A model generated the notes under the pieces. It was not told the origin of the DNA. It searched no databases and saw only the letters and a list, made by a program, of their open reading frames with translations. 64,000 nucleotides of DNA. Source: Nitrospirillum sp034653355 (GTDB lineage Bacteria; Pseudomonadota; Alphaproteobacteria; Azospirillales; Azospirillaceae). Below, piece after piece: positions 48,664-57,431 of the stretch. The number at the start of each line of letters is the position of its first letter. Position 1 is the first letter of the stretch. The position numbers and the translations under genes were made by a program. Location of the stretch: contig NZ_JAYEER010000004.1 of the NCBI RefSeq assembly GCF_034653355.1, positions 868,001 through 932,000 on the forward strand. Direction: 5' to 3'.

Positions 48664-49956
48664 TCAGCGCCCGCCCAGCTGTTCCACCCCTGTCGATGCC
48701 GCCCTTGCGCGCTCCAGCGCCGCCAGGGCGGCGTCGATGTCGTGGGGCGGGTCCATGAAGCGGCGGAAGACGCTGTCGGCCGTCTCGGCCAGGGGCGTGG
48801 TGGCGTCGCGGTCGAAGTAGGCGGCGAAGCCGGACGCGTCCTTGAGCACGTCCCGCCCCGCGTCCTGGAAGAAGTTGGCGGCACCGGCCGGTGGGGGCTG
48901 CGCGCCTTCCGGCCCCCGACGCAACGGTGACACCATGGCCAGGTCGGTGTTGAAGCGGTCCAGTTCCGCCGTCGCCGCCAGGAAGCGCACGAAGCGCCGG
49001 ACCTCCGGCCGCGCCGCCGCCCGGGGGGCGATCACCAGCACGTCCTGCGGCGCGTCCTCGTACCGGGGCATGTCGGGGGTCAGCGTGGGGAAGGGGATGA
49101 AACCCACGTCGTCGCGCACCAGGGTGGAGAAATGCATGGCGGCGAACCCGCCCAGCAGCAGCATCCCCACCTGCTGGTGATAGAAATAGGGCAGGGTGTC
49201 GCGCCAACCGTCCTCCGGCCGGGGGGCATGGAAATAACCCCGGTCCAGCAGCAGCTTCCACCGCGCCATCACCGCGCGCGTCGCCGGGTCGGTGAAAGGG
49301 ATTTGTCCCGCCAGCAGCCGGCGATGGTAGTCCAGACCGTTCAGGCGCAGATCCAGGTAATCGAACCAGGCGAACAACGGCCAGGTCTCCCGCGCGCCGT
49401 AAGCGAACGGGGTGACGCCGGCGGCTTTCAGGCGCGCCGCCACAGCCAGCAGGTCGTCCCAGGTCCGGGGCGGGGCCAGGCCCAGATGCTGGAATAGGGA
49501 CTTGCGGTAAAAGAAACCCCAGGGATAGGTCGACAGCGGTACGGCCACCACCTTGGGCCCCACGGTGACGGCATCGACGGCTGGGGCGCTGAACCGGTCG
49601 CGCACCAGCCGCGCCAGGTCCGGCGGCAGGGGGGCCACAAGCCGCTGGGCATAGCCGTCGCGCAACGCCTTGCCCGAGTCCCAGAAGGCGACGTCCGGCG
49701 CGTCGGGCCCGCCGGCCTTGGCGGCCACCCGCCGCCAGTAGAGTTCCATCGGCACCTCGCGATGGGTGATCTGGATGTCCGGGTTGGCGGCGGCGAAGCG
49801 GTCCAGCAGGGCCGCCCAGGCGGTATGCTTGTCCCGGCTGCCCACCATCATGTCGATGGTCAGGTGGCCGGCCCGGGCCGGGGACACCAGGCACACCAGC
49901 GGCATCAGGCAGATCGACAGAAGAAGGCAAAGCAGATACCGCGCCACGGCCCCCAA
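48664..49956 (-). CDS. Orphan ABC-type extracellular solute-binding protein
   Basis: This is a periplasmic binding protein of the sugar/oligosaccharide (family 1) type, 430 residues. It has a signal peptide (YLLCLLLSICLMPLVCLVSPARA) and a fold typical of the family: FAAANPDIQITHREVP, DVAFWDSGKALRDGYAQ, TWDDLLAVAARLKAAGVTPFAYG and GGFAAMHFSTLVRDDVGFIPFP. No permease or ATPase gene is nearby, so the partner transporter is elsewhere, or it serves as a sensor partner for the neighbouring chemoreceptors (inference). The start is non-ATG and uncertain. Confidence 0.8.
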   Translation of the reverse strand: MGAVARYLLCLLLSICLMPLVCLVSPARAGHLTIDMMVGSRDKHTAWAALLDRFAAANPDIQITHREVPMELYWRRVAAKAGGPDAPDVAFWDSGKALRDGYAQRLVAPLPPDLARLVRDRFSAPAVDAVTVGPKVVAVPLSTYPWGFFYRKSLFQHLGLAPPRTWDDLLAVAARLKAAGVTPFAYGARETWPLFAWFDYLDLRLNGLDYHRRLLAGQIPFTDPATRAVMARWKLLLDRGYFHAPRPEDGWRDTLPYFYHQQVGMLLLGGFAAMHFSTLVRDDVGFIPFPTLTPDMPRYEDAPQDVLVIAPRAAARPEVRRFVRFLAATAELDRFNTDLAMVSPLRRGPEGAQPPPAGAANFFQDAGRDVLKDASGFAAYFDRDATTPLAETADSVFRRFMDPPHDIDAALAALERARAASTGVEQLGGR

Positions 49957-50164
49957 AGCCCCCGCTCATCAACGCGCGTGAACGCTACCACGGAACGGCC
50001 GCCCGATGGCTGCGCCTTCGCGGCCACGGGCGTGACAATGTTCCTTTGGGCACGATATGAACTTGCCAATCCGCAACTTTCAAGGGAGAGTCTCGCGGAA
50101 AATCCCCGCCAGACGGATCGGTGCGAAGCCGCGGGGGTGGAACCTCCATTGATGAGGCTGTCCC

Positions 50165-51697
50165 ATGGCGAAGCGTCTTCCCGCGGTCGATGCCCCCTTG
50201 CCGGGTATTGAGCACATCGTCGTGCTGATGCTGGAAAACCGATCCTTCGACAACATTCTGGGCACCCTGCCGTCGTCCCCGGAATTCTGGGGACTGCCAC
50301 TGACGAAGACCAATACCTATACGGACAAGGATGGCCTGTCCTGCACCGTGCCGGTCACCAATCAGCCCCCGTCCGGCCAGAGTGTTTTCGTCGCGCCCAA
50401 TCCCGACCCGGGTGAGCCTTATGACGACATGACGGCCCAGATTTTCGGCTACCAGCAGGATGGCACCCCCATCGACCCCTGCAAGGACACGGACGCGAAG
50501 GCCACCATGGCGGGCTTCGCCCAGAATTATTATGACGTGGCGGAAGGGAAGGGCGGGGTCGCCGGCGACATCATGACCTACTTCACGCCGGACCAGGTGC
50601 CGGTGAGCAGCTATCTTGCCGGTCAATACGCGGTGTGTGACCAGTGGTCCGCGTCCGGCCCCGTGCAGACCTTCCCCAACCGGCTGTTCGCCCATTGCGG
50701 CACGCCTGGGGCGTGGCATCTGCCCTTGGACCGGAACCTGCACGCCTTCCTGAACGACATTGATTACCTGCCGTTCCTGCCGCTGGCCGACCGGACCGTG
50801 TTCGAGTTGCTGGACCAAGGTGCCGCGAAGCCGGATCCGGCCAATTGGAAGGTGTACTTCCACGATGTGTCGCTATCGGCCGTGCTGACCAAATACGTGG
50901 CCGATGCCTTCCTCGACGCTTCGCCCTGTGTCGCCAGCTTCGACGGCAGCGACTTTGATCCGCCCTTCGGGACCACCTTCGCCCAGGATGTGCTGGACGA
51001 CACCCTGCCGGCCTACGCCTTCATCGAGCCGCGCTACTACGACAACGTCTCCGGGTCAGGTGGCCCATCCAACAGCAACCACCCGGGCAATAGCGGCATC
51101 CTGGGTGAGGCGCCGGCGCGCAGCGTCGCTGATGGCGAGCAACTGGTCCTGGACGTCTTCGCGGCGCTGGTCGCCAATCCGGCGGTGATGGCGAAGACGT
51201 TGTTGATCGTCACCTATGATGAGCATGGCGGCGTCTATGACCATGTGCCGCCGCCCTCCGGCGCGGCGGAGGGGGTCGTCTCCCCGTTTCCGGGGGACGC
51301 GATGCCGGTCAACTTCGATTATTGCCGGCTGGGAGTGCGGGTGCCGACCTTCTTCTTCAACCCCTGCATCCCGCCCAACACCCTGTTCCGCCCAGCGGCG
51401 GACAATACGCATTTCGACCACACCAGCCTGATCGCGACGGTGCGCGACCAATTCGGATTGGGCGCAACCTTGACCCCGCGGGATGCGGCGGCGCCGACTC
51501 TGGTGGGGCTCATCCCCGCCGGCGCCACGCCTCAGGACGAAGACTATACCCAGCGTCTTCGCACGCTGCAGGCGGCGGTGACGACGTTGGCGCCGGGTAA
51601 ACCTGGCAAGCCGGTGTCCCGGCCCGATCCCGTGAAATGGCTGGCGGAGATCATCGAATGGCTGTTGAAGGCCCGCCGCCAGGCCGCGGGTCTGTAG
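50165..51697 (+). CDS. Phospholipase C/acid phosphatase-like phosphoesterase
   Basis: The 510-residue protein belongs to the phosphoesterase family of bacterial non-haemolytic phospholipase C and AcpA. The N-terminal IEHIVVLMLENRSFDNILG holds the metal and nucleophile region (GIEHIVVLMLENRSFD). Later motifs are SGPVQTFPNRLFAH, the FIEPRYYD and NSNHPG stretch, TLLIVTYDEHGGVYDHVPPP and NTHFDHTSLIATV. No signal peptide is visible, which is unusual for a family normally exported; the substrate may be a phospholipid or other phosphoester. It is divergent from the solute-binding protein gene. Confidence 0.83.
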   Translation: MAKRLPAVDAPLPGIEHIVVLMLENRSFDNILGTLPSSPEFWGLPLTKTNTYTDKDGLSCTVPVTNQPPSGQSVFVAPNPDPGEPYDDMTAQIFGYQQDGTPIDPCKDTDAKATMAGFAQNYYDVAEGKGGVAGDIMTYFTPDQVPVSSYLAGQYAVCDQWSASGPVQTFPNRLFAHCGTPGAWHLPLDRNLHAFLNDIDYLPFLPLADRTVFELLDQGAAKPDPANWKVYFHDVSLSAVLTKYVADAFLDASPCVASFDGSDFDPPFGTTFAQDVLDDTLPAYAFIEPRYYDNVSGSGGPSNSNHPGNSGILGEAPARSVADGEQLVLDVFAALVANPAVMAKTLLIVTYDEHGGVYDHVPPPSGAAEGVVSPFPGDAMPVNFDYCRLGVRVPTFFFNPCIPPNTLFRPAADNTHFDHTSLIATVRDQFGLGATLTPRDAAAPTLVGLIPAGATPQDEDYTQRLRTLQAAVTTLAPGKPGKPVSRPDPVKWLAEIIEWLLKARRQAAGL

Positions 51698-51757
51698 GCG
51701 TGAACCGCCAAGCGCGGGCCCTGGCCCCAGCCCCCGCGGTCGCGTAGACTGCCCCCC

Positions 51758-52951
51758 ATGTTCACCACCTTCTTCTTCGAGCTGCGCCAGGCCCGCATTC
51801 CCGTCACCTTGCGGGAATACCTGGCCTTGATGGAGGCCATGTCCGCCCATGTCGCGGGCTACAGCGTCGAGGACTTCTACCACCTGTCGCGCACCATCCT
51901 GGTGAAGGATGAGCGTAACCTGGACCGTTTCGACGTGGTCTTCGGCCATGTCTTCAAGGGGTTGGAGGGGGCGGCGGCCGGGGACGGCGGCGACGTCGCC
52001 GCGCGCGACCTGCCGGAGGAATGGCTGCGCAAGCTGGCCGAGCGGCACCTGAGCGAGGAGGAGAAGGCGCAAATCCAGGCCCTGGGCGGCTGGGAAAAGC
52101 TGATGGAGACATTGGCGCAGCGCCTGCAGGAGCAGCACGGCCGCCACCAGGGCGGCAGCAAGTGGATCGGCACCGCCGGCACCTCTCCCTTCGGCGCCTA
52201 TGGCTACAATCCGGAGGGCGTGCGCATCGGGCAGGAGGGCAGCCGCCACCGCCGCGCGGTGAAGGTCTGGGACCGTCGAGAGTTCCGCAACCTGGACGAC
52301 ACGGTGGAACTGGGCACCCGCAACATCAAGGTGGCGCTGCGCCGCCTGCGCAAGTTCGCCCGCACCGGTGCGGCCGAGGTGCTGGACCTGCCCGACACCA
52401 TCCGCGCCACGGCGGCCAACGCCGGCCATCTGGACCTGAAGCTGCGCCCCGATCGGCACAACGCGGTCAAGGTGCTGCTGTTCCTGGATGTGGGCGGTTC
52501 CATGGACGACCACATCCGCCTGTGCGAGGAGCTGTTCTCCGCCGCCAAGGGGGAATTCAAGCACCTGGAGTATTTCTACTTCCACAACTGCGTCTATGAG
52601 GGCGTGTGGAAGGACAACCGCCGCCGGCGGACGGAGCAGATGTCGACCGTCGACGTGCTGCACACCTACCCGGCCGACTACAAGCTGATCTTCGTGGGCG
52701 ACGCCAGCATGAGCCCCTATGAGATCACCCATCCCGGCGGGGCGGTGGAGCATTGGAACCAGGAGGCGGGGCAGGTCTGGCTGAAGCGCCTGCTGGACGT
52801 CTACCGCCGCGCCATCTGGCTGAACCCGGTCAGCGAGGGCCACTGGCCCTACACCGCCAGCATCGGCCTGGTTAAGAATTTGATGGAGGGCCGTATGTAC
52901 CCCTTGACCCTGCAGGGGCTGGAGGCGGGCATGCGGGAACTTAGCCATTGA
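51758..52951 (+). CDS. VWA (CoxE-like) protein, likely MoxR partner
   Basis: This 397-residue protein is of the CoxE-like type. The N-terminal region (FFFELRQARIPVTLREYLALMEAM) is followed by a VWA domain whose metal-ion site reads DVGGSM, a form of the DxGxS MIDAS with DASMSP downstream. It resembles partners of MoxR ATPases, which lie together in most relatives. Here the ATPase gene is about 8 kb upstream at 42631. It starts about 60 bases after the phosphoesterase stop. Confidence 0.82.
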   Translation: MFTTFFFELRQARIPVTLREYLALMEAMSAHVAGYSVEDFYHLSRTILVKDERNLDRFDVVFGHVFKGLEGAAAGDGGDVAARDLPEEWLRKLAERHLSEEEKAQIQALGGWEKLMETLAQRLQEQHGRHQGGSKWIGTAGTSPFGAYGYNPEGVRIGQEGSRHRRAVKVWDRREFRNLDDTVELGTRNIKVALRRLRKFARTGAAEVLDLPDTIRATAANAGHLDLKLRPDRHNAVKVLLFLDVGGSMDDHIRLCEELFSAAKGEFKHLEYFYFHNCVYEGVWKDNRRRRTEQMSTVDVLHTYPADYKLIFVGDASMSPYEITHPGGAVEHWNQEAGQVWLKRLLDVYRRAIWLNPVSEGHWPYTASIGLVKNLMEGRMYPLTLQGLEAGMRELSH

Positions 52952-53051
52952 TTTATTAACGTTTCTTGGCGCCCACCCACGCAAGTGCAGGGGGGCAGGG
53001 ACGCCCAAAGCACAGTTGCCGCGCCGGGCGTCCCGGCATAGTGTCCGCGCG

Positions 53052-53070
53052 GGCTCAAAAATTTTGAGCC
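53052..53070. promoter_or_regulatory. Perfect palindrome upstream of the first icd gene
   Basis: GGCTCAAAAATTTTGAGCC is a 9-bp perfect inverted repeat with one central base, 106 bases before the icd start. It may be an operator, or the terminator hairpin of the VWA gene upstream. Confidence 0.45.
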
Positions 53071-53176
53071 GGACGCGGGCGGCCTTCCCAGACCGTGCCC
53101 CAAACCGCGCCCCCAAAACCGCGCCATGTCCCCCGATGGTTGGGGAAAGGCGCCAGTGCCAAGGATGAAAGAGAAG

Positions 53177-54628
53177 ATGAATTCTCCGACCAAGATCACC
53201 ATCGCGCGCGGCGACGGTATCGGCCCCGAGATCATGGACGCCACCCTCGAGGTGTTGGCCGCCAGCGGCGCCAACCTCGAGTATGAGGAAATCCAGATCG
53301 GCGAGAGCGTCTACCGCCGGGGCATCATGAACGGCATGGAGCCCAGCGCCTGGGAAAGCCTGCGCCGCACCAAGGTGTTCCTGAAGGCCCCCATCACCAC
53401 CCCGCAGGGCGGCGGCTACAAGTCGCTGAACGTGACCATCCGCGGCGCCCTGGGCCTGTACGCCAACATCCGCCCCTGCGTCTCCTACTCCCCCTTCGTC
53501 GCCACCAAGCACCCGTCCATGGACGTGGTCATCGTGCGCGAGAACGAGGAAGACCTGTACGCCGGCATCGAATACCGCCAGACGCAGGACGTGACCCAGG
53601 CGGTGAAGCTGATCTCCCGCCCCGGGTCGGAAAAGATCATCCGCTACGCCTTCGAATACGCGCGGGCCAACCATCGCCGCAAGGTGACGGCCTTCGTGAA
53701 GGACAACATCATGAAGATCTCCGATGGCCTGTTCCATCGGGTCTTCGACGAGATCGCCGCCGAGTATCCGGACATCGAGGCGGAGAGCATGATCGTCGAC
53801 ATCGGCGCCGCCCGCCTGGCGGACACGCCGGAGCATTTCGACGTCATCGTCACCCTGAACCTGTACGGCGACATCATCTCCGACATCGCCGCCCAGATCA
53901 CCGGCTCGGTCGGCCTGGCCGGTTCCTCCAACATCGGTGACCAGTGCGCCATGTTCGAGGCCATCCACGGCTCCGCCCCCACCATCGCCGGCAAAGGCAT
54001 CGCCAACCCCTCAGGCCTGCTGCTGGCCTCGGTCATGATGCTGGTCCACATCGGCCAGTCGGAAGCGGCCGAGCGCATCCATAACGCCTGGCTGAAGATG
54101 ATCGAGGACGGCATCCACACCGTCGACATCTTCAAGCGCGGCGTCAGCAAGGCCCGCATCGGCACCCGCGACTTCGCCGCCAACCTGATCGACCGCCTGG
54201 GCGACCGTCCGGCCACCCTGGTGCCCGCCAGCTATCCGGCCGGCGTCGCCAGCAGTTTCAGCGGCATCGCCCTGAAGGGCGCCCCGGCCCAGACCAAGAA
54301 GCTGGTGGGCGTGGACGTGTTCCTGGAGCGCAAGGGCGGCACCGGTGACGACATGGCGGCGCTGTTCCAGCCGTTGATCCCCGCCGGCCTGAAGCTGGTG
54401 ATGGTGTCCAACCGCGGCCAGAAGGTGTGGCCGGACGGCGCGCCGGAAACCTTCTGCACCGACCACTGGCGCTGCCGCGTCATGGCCGACGGCGCCGAGG
54501 AGCTGAAGCACGGCCAGGTGGCCGAGCTGCTGGCCCGTGTCGCCAAGGAAGGCCTGGATTTCGTCCAGAGCTCCAACCTCTACACCTTCGACGGCGCCAA
54601 CGGCTTCTCCGCCGCGGCCGGCCAGTAA
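53177..54628 (+). CDS. NADP-dependent isocitrate dehydrogenase (long, Thermus/Rickettsia-like type)
   Basis: Isocitrate dehydrogenase of the TCA cycle, about 483 residues. The beta-decarboxylating dehydrogenase core shows ITIARGDGIGPEIMDATLEVL, ENEEDLYAGIEYRQTQ, KRTAFVKDN-like KVTAFVKDNIMKISDGLF and a C-terminal extension of about 140 residues (from GVDVFLERKGGTGDDMAALFQPLI). This extended type is distinct from the homodimer type encoded at 57432. ATG at 53177 follows AAAGAGAAG; starts at 53165 and 53126 are possible. A hairpin terminator follows. Confidence 0.85.
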   Translation: MNSPTKITIARGDGIGPEIMDATLEVLAASGANLEYEEIQIGESVYRRGIMNGMEPSAWESLRRTKVFLKAPITTPQGGGYKSLNVTIRGALGLYANIRPCVSYSPFVATKHPSMDVVIVRENEEDLYAGIEYRQTQDVTQAVKLISRPGSEKIIRYAFEYARANHRRKVTAFVKDNIMKISDGLFHRVFDEIAAEYPDIEAESMIVDIGAARLADTPEHFDVIVTLNLYGDIISDIAAQITGSVGLAGSSNIGDQCAMFEAIHGSAPTIAGKGIANPSGLLLASVMMLVHIGQSEAAERIHNAWLKMIEDGIHTVDIFKRGVSKARIGTRDFAANLIDRLGDRPATLVPASYPAGVASSFSGIALKGAPAQTKKLVGVDVFLERKGGTGDDMAALFQPLIPAGLKLVMVSNRGQKVWPDGAPETFCTDHWRCRVMADGAEELKHGQVAELLARVAKEGLDFVQSSNLYTFDGANGFSAAAGQ

Positions 54629-54645
54629 GGCCTGTATGTGAAGGG

Positions 54646-54671
54646 CGGGCATGGGAGCGTTCCCATGCCCG
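54646..54671 (+). terminator. Hairpin terminator after the first icd gene
   Basis: A perfect 11-bp stem (CGGGCATGGGA and its complement) has loop GCGT and lies 18 bases after the stop. The T run is weak, so it is a probable terminator. Confidence 0.65.
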
Positions 54672-55022
54672 TCGCCATTTCGGGCGCTTCCCGTTGCTTC
54701 TTAACCCCCCTTTAATGGGGGTGGGCGACAGTGGGCCCGCTAGGAATAGTGGCTGTGCCTGGGATATACCCACTAAGGAGAGGGGCTGCGGGTTTTTCTA
54801 GGTTGCCTGCGGATCTCATGAGTGGATTCTGTACCCGTGGTCAAAAAACGAGTTGGAATCACCTGTTCAGGCTTTGGCAAGTTTGGTAGTGTCACACGCA
54901 TCTCGATACCAAATCTTGTTGATGGGAATTTCCCGGTATCGACTGCTGGAGCGGGACGCTCGGCGGTGACGGCATGTTTTTGCGCGCCCGCCGATCTCGG
55001 GGGCTAAGGAGCGAGGGCTTCG
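54672..55022. other. Control region of gcrA
   Basis: The 350 bases hold the CtrA-type site (54701-54715) and no recognisable gene. AT content is moderate from 54830 to 54930. Promoter identity was not resolved. Confidence 0.45.
54701..54715 (+). promoter_or_regulatory. CtrA-type binding site upstream of gcrA
   Basis: TTAACCCCCCTTTAA matches TTAA-N7-TTAA exactly, the CtrA box. It lies about 310 to 340 bases upstream of gcrA. It is also part of a C5/G5 hairpin, so its role as a terminator part cannot be excluded. Confidence 0.5.
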
Positions 55023-55043
55023 ATGGAAGAAGAAAAAGCGTCG

Positions 55044-55403
55044 ATGAGTTGGACTGACGAGCGGATCGAGCGCCTGCGCCAACTGTGGGGCCAGGGCATG
55101 AGCGCCAGCGAGATCGCCGATCTGCTGGGCAACGTGACCCGCAACGCGGTGATCGGCAAGGCGCACCGGCTGGGCCTGTCGGGTCGGCCGTCGCCCATCA
55201 AGAAGAAGCCCACGCGCGGTGCGACCATCCTGTCGCTGAACGAGCGCATGTGCAAATGGCCGGTCGGCGATCCCAAGCACGCCGATTTCCATTTCTGCGG
55301 CTGCCCTTCGCTGCCCGGCATGCCCTATTGCCGCGAACACGCGCAGATGGCCTACCAGCCCGCCAAAAAGCGGGATGACGAACGCAAGTTGGTCATGGCC
55401 TGA
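55044..55403 (+). CDS. gcrA: Cell-cycle regulator GcrA
   Basis: GcrA binds RNA polymerase holoenzyme and methylated GANTC sites to activate cell-cycle genes. The 119-residue protein begins with the family sequence MSWTDERIERLRQLWGQGMSASEIADLLG and continues VTRNAVIGKAHRLGLSGR. The C-terminus has a CxW-type Cys-rich region with CKWPVGDP, FCGCPSLPGMPYCREH. It is shorter than the Caulobacter protein (about 173) because the linker is short. An upstream ATG at 55023 has a better ribosome site (AAGGAGCGAGGG) and could be the true start, adding seven residues. Confidence 0.93.
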   Translation: MSWTDERIERLRQLWGQGMSASEIADLLGNVTRNAVIGKAHRLGLSGRPSPIKKKPTRGATILSLNERMCKWPVGDPKHADFHFCGCPSLPGMPYCREHAQMAYQPAKKRDDERKLVMA

Positions 55404-55430
55404 GGACGCCTTACACGCGATGTACAAGCA

Positions 55431-55465
55431 AACCCCCGCCGGCGACGGCGGGGGTTTTGTTTTTG
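55431..55465 (+). terminator. Intrinsic terminator of gcrA
   Basis: A 10-bp stem (AACCCCCGCC with GGCGGGGGTT) with a six-base loop is followed by TTTTGTTTTT. It lies 28 bases after the gcrA stop. Confidence 0.9.
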
Positions 55466-55492
55466 GGAGGCTGTCATGGGGCATACTTGAAC

Positions 55493-55960
55493 GTGAAAAT
55501 CCCTCCGTACACTGGTCACGGTGAACGAAGAGACGAGCAACTGCATGAGGGCGACCGAGCATGGGGAGGATGCCTTGATCGACGCTGCAGGCCAATGGAC
55601 AAGAACCTGATATGAGGCGGTACCGACCAGGTAGAGCGGTCAAGCGACTGCGAATCTTTTGTGACCAAGGGACGATGGCGTAAATCCGGCGACTGTGCGT
55701 AGCGGATTACCCCGATCCGGAAGGACCGAACGAGGGGGCGTGCCTGCTGCCTGTCGATGTGTGGGGTACTCCGTCAGATGCCCGCGAGCGGGGCGACCGA
55801 GGAGGGGAAGGTGAAGCTTTGCCTGCTCTCTCCGGCAGCGATGGAACCGACCGCCTCGGCACAAAACCAAGCGGACGCGGGGCAACTTCAACCCCTCGAA
55901 CCACATCCGGCGCGGACCTGCATGCCGGGTAGGGTGGCGGGGCGATCCACAGATGAGCGC
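55493..55960 (+). mobile_element. Possible 5' remnant of a group II intron
   Basis: The DNA downstream of the gcrA terminator has features I associate with group II intron domain I and the leader of its reverse-transcriptase gene: GTGAAAATCC near the start, GGTGAACGAAGAGACGAGC, GACCGAGCATGGGGAGGATG, GCCAATGGACAAGAACC, and GACCAAGGGACGATGGCG. A short reading frame (from about 55841, MEPTASAQNQADAGQLQPLE) could be the first codons of an intron-encoded protein; it soon ends. No reverse-transcriptase domain or domain V was found. The identification rests on recollection of such sequences and is tentative. The rest of 55404-56176 has no gene I recognise. Confidence 0.35.
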
Positions 55961-56176
55961 CTTATCCCGATTATGCGGCCGGCGTCAGCACTGTGTCCTG
56001 CCGGACATGTCGAACACATCGGACATGCCGGACACTGGTTGGTTTGGCCGGAGCGAATCCATAAATCATTGGAAATAAATAACTAATTATTTGGCATGAG
56101 GAATGCTTAGACGTTCCGGTGCCCATTGGCGCCGCTACACGTAAAAATCGCATTAATTTTTGAAAGAGAGACGAAC

Positions 56177-57266
56177 ATGAGCCAATCAACCGTAATTTTG
56201 ACTTGCACGCCGAACTCTTCAATCGAAGGCGACGGTTTCCATGTCATGGCCAGTGTGGGCGGCGGTCCCTTGCATGATTTCCAGATTGATACCGGTTCTT
56301 CTGGTATGGCTATTGGCGCGGCGACTGCCGGCAATTATACGGACTTTCCTTGCTACGGAACCGGGGCAGTTCCAATATGAGCCTAGTGGGAACTTACTTA
56401 AGGGCACTTGGTATCTATTGCCCGTGACCTTGTACAGCACGACGACAACTAATAATACGACGACCTACTCCCAGGCTGCGATCAGCCAGTGCATGGTCTT
56501 GGTTGTCGACAGCTATACGGATGGCAAGACCGGTAAAACGTCGAGCGACTACGGCGGCGGTATGATGGGGGTTTCCGCGAAGAGCGAGAACATCAACTAT
56601 AATGTTTTGCTCAATGCCTCGATCCCTGGAACCGCTGGCGCACCTGCGACCCCGTTAGCTCCGGCTTATGTCCTTGACGATGGTGCGGATGGTTTGACCT
56701 GCACCATCGGTCAGACCCACACGTCAGGCGATGGTTTCGCTGTGGTCAATCTCCAGCCGGTCACCGCTCCACTGCTGCCCGAATTGACCTATCCCAGCAT
56801 CCTGCTCACCCCCAATACCACCTCAACCACATGGGCGATGCCCACGGTGATCGGAACGTTCACAATGGGGACTTCCGTGATTAGTGTGACGGCTGCGTTC
56901 GAGCTAGATACGGGAATTGATGGGATGCTGGTGGCTGTGCCGTCGGAGACATTTCCATCAGGCTTTACGGACACTGCCAATTCCGCAGGGAAGGCGGCCT
57001 TTGTCGACGGTATTATAGTCAATATTACAGTGCCTGGAACTGGATCTGGTCTTGAATTAACTGGTGCCTCTGTTCGCCATTACACCTTCACGACTGGAAG
57101 TGGCACGCCTGATTCCGCGCCAGCATTCACTACTCTCATGCCGCCGCCAACGGATACTTTGGGGGATATGGTGAGAATCAACACAGGTATCCATCCGCTT
57201 ATCGGTTATCAGTATTTGTACGATGCCCAGAATGGTGTCATCGGCATGAAGTCCAACAAGACCTGA
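56177..57266 (+). pseudogene. Two-DTG aspartic-protease-like protein, frameshifted
   Basis: The first frame encodes MSQSTVILTCTPNSS... with FQIDTGSSGMAIGA and PCYGTG, then ends at 56380. The second frame continues from QFQYEPSGNLLKGTWYLLPVTL to 57266 and contains a second motif, FELDTGIDGMLV. Removing one G from the GGGG at 56363-56366 joins them into about 362 residues with two DTG loops, as in two-lobed aspartic proteases or retropepsin-like proteins. No signal peptide is evident. Composition is more AT-rich than neighbours. Either a real lesion or a sequencing error; function is inferred from the DTG pair only. Confidence 0.6.
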
Positions 57267-57376
57267 CGCAGATTTCGCTTTAATTTCGACGATTTAAGGT
57301 TACGGCGAGGCGTGCCGAGAGGAAACGATGGCCTGCCTCGCCGCACCGAATCCTGGACAAGTGGCAATCAAAGAAA

Positions 57377-57405
57377 ACGCCGGGCGGTGGTGTGCCGCCC
57401 GGCGT
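57377..57405 (-). terminator. Intrinsic terminator of the second icd gene
   Basis: A perfect 11-bp stem (ACGCCGGGCGG with CCGCCCGGCGT) has a seven-base loop and on the minus strand is followed by TTTCTTTG. It lies 27 bases after the stop at 57432. Confidence 0.8.
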
Positions 57406-57431
57406 GTCCCGTCTCAAACCGTCAGAAGATC

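Noticed and set aside
51056..53968. Long minus-strand open frame across three plus-strand genes
   Set aside because: It spans the phosphoesterase, VWA and icd genes and is explained by third-position GC bias on the opposite strand.
55980..56035. Short repeats of GGACAT near 56000
   Set aside because: Only two or three imperfect units (CGGACATGTCG, CGGACATGCCG) are present; too few for a repeat array or CRISPR.
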